The notes beneath the pieces were generated by a model. That model saw only the letters and a program-made list of their open reading frames with translations, did not search any database and was not told the origin of the DNA. From an uncultured Flavobacteriales bacterium (GTDB taxonomy: Bacteria; Bacteroidota; Bacteroidia; Flavobacteriales_F; PHOS-HE28), in contig CALMPI010000002.1 in NCBI GenBank assembly GCA_937872175.1, positions 62,001 through 126,000 on the forward strand: a DNA stretch of 64,000 bases, written 5' to 3'. Both the position numbers and the translations under genes were made by a program. Positions within the stretch are counted from its first letter, which is position 1. Every line of letters starts with the position of its first letter. Shown piece after piece: positions 6,219 through 12,950 of this stretch.

Positions 6219-8006
6219 TCAGCGGAACTCGTAGTCGTACCCCTCCAGCTGGCTCAGCAGGTCCTGCGGTGCATCGGTCGCGGTGATGCGTCCTTCGACC
6301 TTCGGGGCCACGGGCGAGAACCTGCCGAAGTACTCGCGCAGGATGGCGTGCATGGTGATGTCGGCCCGGCGCGGATTCTTCACCTTCTCCAAGCGGCAGA
6401 GCGTGTCGTCCGGATCGCCTTCGCGTTCGCAGGCGGCGATGAGGTAGGTGCGCGCGCGGTCGATCGGCTTGCCGCCCACCTTGATCCAGTTCACGCGCTT
6501 CCCCATGTCGTTGTGCATGGTGAAGTCGGCCGTCATGCCCTTGAACCGCACCACCCAGCCGCCGAAGCGCTTCGCAGGGTCCTTCGCGAACACGTTGTGC
6601 AGTTCCTTCTCCAGCCAGTCCCACACCTGCTGACCGGTCGCCTCACCGTACTTGGCGTCGCTGTCCACCGGGATCATGCTCCAGAGGTGGTCGTTGGTGA
6701 TGGGCGTCGGGGTCTTGCCATCCGTCACGATCGGCGGGCAGAAGCGGAAGCCGTTGCTGATCGCGATGTCCGGCTTCAGCCTCCACATCAATGCGTCCGT
6801 GATCAGGTTGTCCATCGGGTTCTCGATCACGTAGTAGCGCACCAAGGTGTTCTTTGTGCTGCCCACGACCCGGGACAATTCCTCCTTGTACGGCGCGCTC
6901 ACCTCGTCCACGAGCTGCAGCATGCCCTGGTCCGCAGGATACTTCTCCGGATCAACATCGAGCAGCTCGTAATGGCTGTCCTTCACCTGGCCGTCCTCCA
7001 CCACAACATCCAGGCGCGCCAGGAACGAACCGAACGATCCCGGCTCGACCACCTTGCTGTACTTCGCCGCGATGGGCTTGCGCACACGCTCGTGCGTGTC
7101 GGCGCCGAGGATGAGGTCCGCGCCTTCCACCTCCGGTTTGTTCGCCAGGTCCACTTGCTGCGCGAGGCCCATGTGCGTGACCAGGAAGACCATGGCGCAC
7201 TGCTCGTAGTCGCGGAGGATCCGGATGTACTTCGCCACGTTCACTTCCGGCTTCGTGAACTTGATGCCGCAGCTGTACGCCGGTGACTGCCGCTTGGGCG
7301 TGAGCGGATCGTTGTAGCCGATGAAGCCGATCTTGACCCCGGCAAGCATGCGCGTCCAGTAGGGTTGGAAGATCATCTCACCCGCGAGGTCGGCGTTGGG
7401 GTCCTGCATGTCCCCGCAGTAGTCCGCCGGTTCCTCGTGCCACATGTTCGCGCAGATCTTCGCCGCGCGGTAGCCGCCGAGGTCCTTCAGCATGTTCTCC
7501 TTGCCGTAGACCACTTCCCAATTGCCGGGCAGGATCAGGTCGTAGCCGATGCGGTTCATCAGGGGCACGATGGCCCGCCCTTCGCTCATGGCCGCCACAC
7601 CTCCTCCCTGGAAGCAATCACCACCGTCGATCACCAGTGTGTTCGCGGGATCCTCCGCACGCAGCGTATCGATCATCGTCTTCAGCACCCCGTAACCGCC
7701 ACGCTTCCGGTACACGGGTCTCCCGTTCTCCAGGAAGAACTCATCGTGCGTATGCAACTGCGCATGGATGTCGCTGGTGAAGAGCAGCGAGAACTTCTGC
7801 GCCTTGCCCTGGGCCACGGCCGCCGAACCGGTCAGCTCGTTGCGCCGCACGGGATCGCTCAAAGCGCCCATCGCCAGGGTGGGGCCCAGCGTGAGGCCCG
7901 CACCCAACGCGCCGAGAGAACGGAGCATGCGTCGGCGTCCTTCATCGAGCGGTGTATCGTTATGCGCACCGCAGGTGCATCCGGGCGGGTGTTGGATCTC
8001 GCTCAT
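6219..8006 (-). CDS. SoxB-like Tat-exported metallophosphatase-fold protein
   Basis: A 595-residue protein of the SoxB/5'-nucleotidase superfamily. A twin-arginine signal (RRR at 24-26 before LGALGAGLTLGPTLAMGA) sends the folded protein to the periplasm. Metal-site motifs include SDIHAQLH (Asp79, His81), IDGGDCFQG (Asp130), GNWEVVYG (Asn162, Trp163), VTHMG (His278) and ADTHERV (His305). Nucleotidases have GNHE at the fourth motif. The Trp-Glu, the ISNGFRF segment and overall length point to SoxB, the thiosulfohydrolase that releases sulfate from SoxY-bound substrates. No SoxYZ is encoded here, so its substrate is uncertain. The start overlaps the cytochrome gene's stop by 4 nt. An N-terminal CTCGAH precedes the Tat motif. 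Confidence 0.8.
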   Translation of the reverse strand: MSEIQHPPGCTCGAHNDTPLDEGRRRMLRSLGALGAGLTLGPTLAMGALSDPVRRNELTGSAAVAQGKAQKFSLLFTSDIHAQLHTHDEFFLENGRPVYRKRGGYGVLKTMIDTLRAEDPANTLVIDGGDCFQGGGVAAMSEGRAIVPLMNRIGYDLILPGNWEVVYGKENMLKDLGGYRAAKICANMWHEEPADYCGDMQDPNADLAGEMIFQPYWTRMLAGVKIGFIGYNDPLTPKRQSPAYSCGIKFTKPEVNVAKYIRILRDYEQCAMVFLVTHMGLAQQVDLANKPEVEGADLILGADTHERVRKPIAAKYSKVVEPGSFGSFLARLDVVVEDGQVKDSHYELLDVDPEKYPADQGMLQLVDEVSAPYKEELSRVVGSTKNTLVRYYVIENPMDNLITDALMWRLKPDIAISNGFRFCPPIVTDGKTPTPITNDHLWSMIPVDSDAKYGEATGQQVWDWLEKELHNVFAKDPAKRFGGWVVRFKGMTADFTMHNDMGKRVNWIKVGGKPIDRARTYLIAACEREGDPDDTLCRLEKVKNPRRADITMHAILREYFGRFSPVAPKVEGRITATDAPQDLLSQLEGYDYEFR

Positions 8007-9121
8007 GGTTTCTTGTGGTAGGCGGCGATCGGGCCGAAGGGACCGAACTTGTGCTGTATCTCGGTGAAGGTATCCGTGTATGGACCAAAGGGATGGTCGA
8101 TCGGTTTCTTGCCGATGTCCGGCCAGTCCCCGCTCAGGTCCTTGGAGGGTCGCGGTCGTGCGTTCACGTACGCGGCCACGTCCCAGGCCTCTTCATCGGT
8201 GAGCTGCGGGCGCTCCCGGCTCGCCCCTTGCGGCATGTTCGCCTTCACATAGCCCGCGAAGCGGCTGAGCCGGAACAGCCCCGCGCCCTGGTTGTAGCTG
8301 TGTTCGCCCCACAACGGCGGATACTGGTACGTGATGCCATCGGCCTTCAGGATGCCCTGGCCATCGTTGCCGTGGCAGCTTGCGCACTTCGTCGTAAAGA
8401 CCACTTCACCCTTGGTCGGATCCGCCGCCCGGTCCATGTAAGGCAGCTCGACGATGCCCGAACCCTTCGGCTTCTGCTCCTTGCGGATGCCGGTGCCCAG
8501 CCACTGCATGTAGGCCACGATGGCGCGCATCTCGCGGCTGGTGCTATCCAGGGCGGTGCCGTTCAAGCTGCGTTCCATGCAGTCGTTCACGCGCTTCTCC
8601 ACGCTCTCCTGCCCACCGCTGCGGGCGCGGAACTTGGGATAGGTGCTCCACACGGCCCCGTAGTTGTTGCCCCAGGGCTTGGTCCCGGCGTCCAGATGAC
8701 AGTTCTGGCAGTTCATGCCGTTGGTGAGCGCGGCCACGCTGCCTTTCGGACCGAGATAGGCGGCCGTGTTGGCGATCAGCTCGCGTCCATAGCGGATCAG
8801 CGCGCCCTGTTCTTCATCGAGGAAGGTCAGGCGTGCGGTGTCCGCGCCGGTCCACAGGCTGTCGGCGGTGTAGGTGGCCTGTTGTGGCAGGGAGGGGTCC
8901 GTCCGCCGCAACAGGTCCAGCGTTCGGTGGGGCAGCATGATGATCAGCACGACCCCGGCCATCACGGCAAGGACCAGGGCGCGCATGGTCCGCGCGCGTC
9001 GCTCCTGGAACGGTATCCCCGCCCGCTCGCTCAGCACACGGGTGGCCTCTTCCACCACGACCAGGTAGAGCCACACCACGAGGGCGGCGAACAGGATCGT
9101 GAGGGGTGCGATGAGGGGCAT
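8003..9121 (-). CDS. TsdA-like membrane-anchored dihaem cytochrome c
   Basis: A 372-residue protein with two N-terminal membrane segments (about residues 5-23 and 47-64) and two c-type haem sites: CQNCH (Cys138-His142) and CASCH (Cys246-His250). The first domain carries the block NCHLDAGT, then YPKFRARSG and NDCMERSLNG. Cys181 sits where thiosulfate dehydrogenase TsdA has its haem-ligating cysteine. Met296 in NMPQG is a likely ligand of the second haem. TsdA joins two thiosulfates into tetrathionate. Here the product could instead feed the SoxB-like protein encoded next. It differs from soluble TsdA in its double membrane anchor. It overlaps the SoxB-like gene by 4 nt and follows yeeE by 3 nt. 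Confidence 0.82.
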   Translation of the reverse strand: MPLIAPLTILFAALVVWLYLVVVEEATRVLSERAGIPFQERRARTMRALVLAVMAGVVLIIMLPHRTLDLLRRTDPSLPQQATYTADSLWTGADTARLTFLDEEQGALIRYGRELIANTAAYLGPKGSVAALTNGMNCQNCHLDAGTKPWGNNYGAVWSTYPKFRARSGGQESVEKRVNDCMERSLNGTALDSTSREMRAIVAYMQWLGTGIRKEQKPKGSGIVELPYMDRAADPTKGEVVFTTKCASCHGNDGQGILKADGITYQYPPLWGEHSYNQGAGLFRLSRFAGYVKANMPQGASRERPQLTDEEAWDVAAYVNARPRPSKDLSGDWPDIGKKPIDHPFGPYTDTFTEIQHKFGPFGPIAAYHKKP

Positions 9122-9124
9122 GGG

Positions 9125-9637
9125 TCAATGCGGGAGCCGGTCGCGCAGCATTCCGTACACATAGGTCCCAGCCACCGCACTGAGGAAGGTGACGATCACC
9201 ACGCTGAAACCCGCGCCGATCTGGGCGAACAGCGGACCCGGGCAAGCGCCGGTGATGGCCCAGCCCAGCCCGAACATCAGTCCGCCGTAGATCTGTCCCT
9301 TGTTGAACTCCTTGTTCGGGATGTGGATCTCCTCGCCGTAGATGGTGCGGGCCTTGGTGCGTTTGATGATGAGCACGCTGGTCAGGCCCACCATCACGGC
9401 CGTGCCGATCACACCGTACATGTGGAAGCTCTCGAAGCGGAACATCTCCTGGATGCGGAACCAGCTGATGATCTCCGCCTTCACGAACACGATGCCGAAC
9501 AGGATGCCCCAGGCGCTGTACTTCAGGTTGTACCACCACGGGTGTTTCAGTGCGCTCTCGTTCACGCAGATCGCATCGAGCTCTCGCGTTCGAAGGTCCT
9601 TCAGGTCGGAGGGTGCGGGTTGTGAGGGCTGTGCCAT
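9125..9637 (-). CDS. YeeE/YedE-family half-transporter (1)
   Basis: A 170-residue integral membrane protein with four or five hydrophobic segments. The signature is GLGWAITGACPGP (Cys132). This is one half of the YeeE/YedE (TsuA) fold, whose full-length members take up thiosulfate through conserved cysteines. The partner half is encoded 4 nt upstream, and together they equal a full-length transporter. Position between the persulfide dioxygenase and the thiosulfate dehydrogenase-like genes supports a sulfur-compound substrate. Thiosulfate itself is inference. Confidence 0.85.
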   Translation of the reverse strand: MAQPSQPAPSDLKDLRTRELDAICVNESALKHPWWYNLKYSAWGILFGIVFVKAEIISWFRIQEMFRFESFHMYGVIGTAVMVGLTSVLIIKRTKARTIYGEEIHIPNKEFNKGQIYGGLMFGLGWAITGACPGPLFAQIGAGFSVVIVTFLSAVAGTYVYGMLRDRLPH

Positions 9638-9641
9638 GGGA

Positions 9642-10205
9642 TCAGAGCGTGAGCAGGTGGGGGAGGATGAGCCAGGTCATGATGATGCCGCCGACCATGA
9701 ACATGATGGTGGCCACGAGGCTGGGCCATTGCAGGCTGCTGAGGCCCATGATCGCGTGCCCGCTGGTGCAGCCGCCGGCGTAGCGCGTTCCGAAGCCCAC
9801 CATGAAGCCGCCGATCACGAAGAAGATCAGGCCGCGCAGGGTGAACAGGTTCGACCAGGAGAAGATCTCCGGGGGCATCAAGGCCGTGGTGTCCGTGATG
9901 CCTTTCTCCGCGAGGTAGGCGGCCGTGGGTTCCGCGACCTGCACCGGACCGGGGTTGGCCAGCAGCGTGGCCCCGATGAACGCACCCAGTGCGATGCCGC
10001 CGACGAAGAAGAGGTTCCACGCCTCCTTCTTCCAATCGTACTTGAAGAAGGTGATGTTGGTCGGCAGGCAGGCCGCGCACAGGTGCCGCAGCGAACTGCT
10101 GATGCCGAAGGTCTTGTTGCCCACGAGCAGCAGGTAGGGTACCGTGAGGCCGATGAGGGCGCCGGCCACGTACCAGGGCCAGGGTTGTTTGATGAGATCG
10201 AGCAT
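9642..10205 (-). CDS. YeeE/YedE-family half-transporter (2)
   Basis: A 187-residue membrane protein, partner of the gene that follows after 4 nt. It contains the family motif RYAGGCTSGHAIMGLS (Cys146) and an extra cysteine pair, Cys43 and Cys46, in LRHLCAACL near the first helices. A hydrophilic loop of about 35 residues (about 85-120) interrupts the membrane segments. The two halves probably form a heterodimeric importer or exporter for thiosulfate or sulfane sulfur. The start follows a 98-nt gap containing an inverted repeat, so its expression may be adjusted separately from the upstream genes. Confidence 0.85.
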   Translation of the reverse strand: MLDLIKQPWPWYVAGALIGLTVPYLLLVGNKTFGISSSLRHLCAACLPTNITFFKYDWKKEAWNLFFVGGIALGAFIGATLLANPGPVQVAEPTAAYLAEKGITDTTALMPPEIFSWSNLFTLRGLIFFVIGGFMVGFGTRYAGGCTSGHAIMGLSSLQWPSLVATIMFMVGGIIMTWLILPHLLTL

Positions 10206-10220
10206 GGGGTTGAGGGTCTT

Positions 10221-10291
10221 GGTGAATGGTCAGTGGCGAACAGTGAATGGGATCGCCAGTGAGGCGGCCCGTTCACCATTGACCATTCACC
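10221..10291. repeat. 21-bp imperfect inverted repeat inside the sulfur operon
   Basis: Arms at 10221-10241 and 10271-10291 match at 19 of 21 positions when one is reversed, separated by 29 nt. Short TGAATGG / CCATTCA words repeat within and between the arms. It occupies the only sizeable gap (98 nt) within the operon, between the persulfide dioxygenase and yeeE genes. It may form an mRNA hairpin or be a dispersed intergenic repeat. Confidence 0.75.
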
Positions 10292-10303
10292 ATTCGCTTG
10301 CGT

Positions 10304-11716
10304 TCATTTCTTCAGTGTGCTCGGGCACACGTAGTCCGTCACCTTCACATCGGTGCCCTTGATCGCGTTGAAACCGCCGCGGACCTCCACCAGGTTGTGG
10401 TAGCCGCGTGACTTCAGCAGGCTGGCGGCGATCATGCTGCGGTAGCCGCCGGCGCAGTGCACGTAGTTGGTCTCCTCCTTGCTGAAGGCGGCCAGGTTCT
10501 GGTTGATGAACTGCAGGGAGGCATGCCACGCACCGTCCACGTGCTCGGCGGCATACTCACCGTCCTTGCGCACGTCCACCACGCGCAGCTTGGCGGCGTG
10601 GAAGCGCTTGGCGAACTCCGCTGCATCGATGCGCTCGATGGTGTCCACTTCCTTGCCCTCGGCCTTCCACGCGGCGATACCGCCCTTCAGGAAGCCCATC
10701 ACGTTGTCGTAGCCCACGCGGGCGAGACGGGTCACCACTTCATCCTCCATGCCCGCATCCGCCACGATCAGCAGCGGGTGCTTCACGTCGGGGATCATGC
10801 TGCCCACCCAGGGAGCGAAGTCGCCCTTGATGCCGATGTTGATGCTGCGCGGCACGAAGCCGTCCTTGAAGTCCTCGGCGTTCCGCGTGTCCAGCACCAA
10901 GGCGCCTTCGGTCTCGGCCACCAGCTCGAACTGGTCGGGGGTCAGTGCGCGCAGGCCTTTCTCCTTCACGGTGTCCACGCTCGGGATCACGCCCTTGTTC
11001 ATGGCCACGTTCTGCGGGAAGTAGGCCGGGGGCGGCAGCAGTCCGTCCGTCACCTCCTTGATGAATTGCTCCTTGGTGGCGGCCTTCAACGCGTAGTTCG
11101 TGCGCTTCTGGTTGCCGAGCGTGTCGAAGGTCTCCTTGCTCATGTTCTTGCCGCAGGCACTGCCGGCCCCGTGCGCGGGGTACACGATCACGTCATCGGG
11201 CAGCGTCATGATCTTGTTGTGCAGGCTGTCGTACAGGAAGCCCGCCAGGTCCTCCTGGGTGAGCGTGCCGGCCTTTTGCGCCAGATCCGGACGGCCCACA
11301 TCGCCGATGAACAGCGTATCGCCCGTGTAGAGGCTGTGCGGCTTGCCGTTCTCGTCGATCAGCAGGTAGCAGGTGCTCTCCATCGTGTGGCCCGGGGTGT
11401 GGAGCACCTTGATGGTCACCTTGCCGAGCTTCAGCTCTTCGCCGTCCGTGGCGATGTGCGCCTCGAAGGCGGGCTTGGCGTTCGGTCCGTACACGATGGG
11501 TGCGCCGGTCTTCCGGGACAGGTCCAGGTGGCCGCTCACGAAGTCCGCGTGGAAGTGGGTCTCCAGCACGTACTTGATCTTCGCACTGCGCGCAGCCGCC
11601 CGCTCGATGTAGGGGCTCGTTTCGCGCAGCGGATCGATGATGGCCGCTTCGCCATCGCTCTCGATGTAGTACGCGCCCTGCGCCAGGCAGCCGGTGTAGA
11701 TCTGTTCGATGTTCAT
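10304..11716 (-). CDS. Persulfide dioxygenase-rhodanese fusion (CstB-like)
   Basis: A 470-residue three-domain enzyme. Residues 1-230 are an ETHE1-type metallo-beta-lactamase dioxygenase with THFHADFVSGH (His54, His56, Asp58), HTPGH (His106, His110), TGDT (Asp133) and PAHGAG (His182). Residues about 262-355 form a rhodanese-like domain whose active-site loop lacks cysteine. Residues about 365-460 form an intact rhodanese with CAGGYRS (Cys421). This order is that of staphylococcal CstB, which oxidises low-molecular-weight persulfides and passes sulfur on to give thiosulfate. It would thus supply thiosulfate to the downstream TsdA- and SoxB-like proteins. It is cytoplasmic, with no signal peptide. 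Confidence 0.93.
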   Translation of the reverse strand: MNIEQIYTGCLAQGAYYIESDGEAAIIDPLRETSPYIERAAARSAKIKYVLETHFHADFVSGHLDLSRKTGAPIVYGPNAKPAFEAHIATDGEELKLGKVTIKVLHTPGHTMESTCYLLIDENGKPHSLYTGDTLFIGDVGRPDLAQKAGTLTQEDLAGFLYDSLHNKIMTLPDDVIVYPAHGAGSACGKNMSKETFDTLGNQKRTNYALKAATKEQFIKEVTDGLLPPPAYFPQNVAMNKGVIPSVDTVKEKGLRALTPDQFELVAETEGALVLDTRNAEDFKDGFVPRSINIGIKGDFAPWVGSMIPDVKHPLLIVADAGMEDEVVTRLARVGYDNVMGFLKGGIAAWKAEGKEVDTIERIDAAEFAKRFHAAKLRVVDVRKDGEYAAEHVDGAWHASLQFINQNLAAFSKEETNYVHCAGGYRSMIAASLLKSRGYHNLVEVRGGFNAIKGTDVKVTDYVCPSTLKK

Positions 11717-11736
11717 GGTCTGTGGAGTTTGCGTTG

Positions 11737-11756
11737 GGGCGCGTCATGACGCGCCC
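11737..11756. repeat. Perfect 20-nt palindrome between tauE and cstB-like genes
   Basis: GGGCGCGTCATGACGCGCCC reads the same on both strands and fills half of the 46-nt gap. It could form a strong hairpin in mRNA, act as a protein site, or be a dispersed palindromic unit. It ends 6 nt from the tauE stop codon. Confidence 0.8.
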
Positions 11757-11762
11757 GTGCGG

Positions 11763-12563
11763 TCAGAGGTTGGAGAGTTCCCTTCCGATGATGTAGATGC
11801 CCATCACGAGCACGAACCATCCGAAGGCGGGTTTGAGTTTCTCGTTCGGGATGCGCTTGCTGAGGATGCTGCCGGCGATGATGCCGCCGATGGCGATCGC
11901 GGAGAACACGAGCAGGAAGTTCCAATCGATCACCTCTGCGCCCTTCAGGTCGCCGGTGAAGCCGATGAGCGATTTGGCCGCGATGATGATGAGCGAGGTG
12001 CCCACCGCCTGCTTCATCGGCAGCTTCGCGAACAGCACCAGCGCCGGGATGATGAGGAAGCCACCACCCGCGCCCACGATGCCGGTGACCGTTCCGACCA
12101 CGATGCCTTCGATCAGGATCAGCGGGTAGTTGAACGCTACCTCCTGCTTCACTTCCGCCGTGGTCGCCTTCGGCCTGCGGATCATGCTGTAGGCCGCCGC
12201 CACCATGATCAGGGCGAAGAGGATGAGGATGCCGATGGGCTTGTGCAGGACGAAGTCGCCCACGTGCAGGACCGGGTCCGGGATGGCCGGCACCAGCCAG
12301 GCCCGTGTGGCGTAGACGGCCAGGATGCTGGGGATGCCGAAGACGAGGGCCGTGCGCCAGTGGATGTTGCCCATGCGCATGTGGCTGAAGCTGCCCACGA
12401 GGCTCGTCAGGCCCACGATGAACAGGGAGTAGGCGGTGGCCAGGACCGCGTCCACGCTGAAGAGATACACCAGGATGGGGACCGTGAGGATGCTTCCCCC
12501 CCCTCCGATCAAGCCCAGGGACAGCCCCATGAGCACCGCACCGATGTACCCGATGATCTCCAT
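11763..12563 (-). CDS. TauE/SafE (TSUP) sulfite/organosulfonate exporter
   Basis: A 266-residue TSUP-family permease with about eight hydrophobic segments arranged as two repeats. Each repeat starts with a glycine-rich signature: SLGLIGGGGSILTVPIL near the N-terminus and TGIVGAGGGFLIIPALVL at about residues 155-172. Relatives export sulfite or sulfonates. It sits 3 nt after arsR and upstream of the persulfide dioxygenase, a common pairing in sulfide-detoxification operons, where it would remove the sulfite made from persulfide. Substrate is inferred from context. Confidence 0.9.
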   Translation of the reverse strand: MEIIGYIGAVLMGLSLGLIGGGGSILTVPILVYLFSVDAVLATAYSLFIVGLTSLVGSFSHMRMGNIHWRTALVFGIPSILAVYATRAWLVPAIPDPVLHVGDFVLHKPIGILILFALIMVAAAYSMIRRPKATTAEVKQEVAFNYPLILIEGIVVGTVTGIVGAGGGFLIIPALVLFAKLPMKQAVGTSLIIIAAKSLIGFTGDLKGAEVIDWNFLLVFSAIAIGGIIAGSILSKRIPNEKLKPAFGWFVLVMGIYIIGRELSNL

Positions 12564-12566
12564 GGC

Positions 12567-12881
12567 TCAGAGCTTGTCGCAGCAGGTCTCGATGTCGCGG
12601 ATGATCTTCATGAACTCCGGCCGGGCCAGGAAGTAGAAGCTGAAGCGGCCCTCCTTCTCGAAGTCCACCAGCCCCTTGTCCCGCATGAGGGTGAGGTGCT
12701 GGCTCAGGATGGCCTGCTCGATGCCCAACCGCTCGCGCAGCTCAAGCACGCACAATCGCTTTGCCCGTCCAAGCTGGTCCAGGATCGCCAGGCGTTGCGG
12801 ATGCGCCGCCATGCGCAACAACTCGCTCGCGCGCACCAGCTTTTCAGTGCCCACACGTTCCTCCAGGGTCAGGGTCGCCAT
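12567..12881 (-). CDS. ArsR-family regulator, candidate persulfide sensor
   Basis: A 104-residue winged-helix repressor with helix-turn-helix around QAILSQHLTLMRDKGLV. Cysteines are at 44 (KRLCVLE, just before the recognition region) and at 100-101 near the C-terminus. This resembles BigR/SqrR, where one cysteine in each of these regions forms a polysulfide bridge when persulfides are present, releasing DNA. It does not carry the CVCD metal-binding motif of arsenic sensors. It is the first gene of the operon encoding TauE, the CstB-like enzyme, YeeE halves, TsdA-like and SoxB-like proteins, and probably represses it. Ligand is inferred. Confidence 0.85.
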   Translation of the reverse strand: MATLTLEERVGTEKLVRASELLRMAAHPQRLAILDQLGRAKRLCVLELRERLGIEQAILSQHLTLMRDKGLVDFEKEGRFSFYFLARPEFMKIIRDIETCCDKL

Positions 12882-12901
12882 CGTCCTCGGTGTTCCGGGG
12901 A

Positions 12902-12909
12902 CAAAAGTA
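12902..12909 (-). promoter_or_regulatory. -7 promoter element of the arsR-sulfur operon
   Basis: TACTTTTG on the minus strand is a full match to TAnnTTTG. It lies 20 nt before the arsR ATG. It is next to an ATAG-N8-CTAT inverted repeat (12909-12924), a possible ArsR operator overlapping the promoter, and its last G is 37.5 nt from the centre of operator site 3. Confidence 0.7.
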
Positions 12910-12924
12910 TAGCGAGATAACTAT
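12909..12924. promoter_or_regulatory. Candidate ArsR operator
   Basis: ATAG-CGAGATAA-CTAT is an AT-rich inverted repeat in a GC-rich background, immediately upstream of and touching the arsR -7 element. A repressor bound here would block the promoter. Assignment to the adjacent ArsR protein is inference from position. Confidence 0.4.
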
Positions 12925-12929
12925 GTTAC

Positions 12930-12949
12930 GATGTGACCAACGTCACATC
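12930..12949. promoter_or_regulatory. CRP/FNR-type operator (site 3)
   Basis: GATGTGAC-CAAC-GTCACATC is a perfect 8-bp inverted repeat and contains TGTGA-N6-TCACA, the classical CRP consensus. It is centred at 12939.5, about 41.5 nt from the predicted arsR transcription start. Sites 1 and 2 share the GTGA[C/T]-N4-GTCAC core and the same spacing. Confidence 0.7.
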
Positions 12950-12950
12950 C

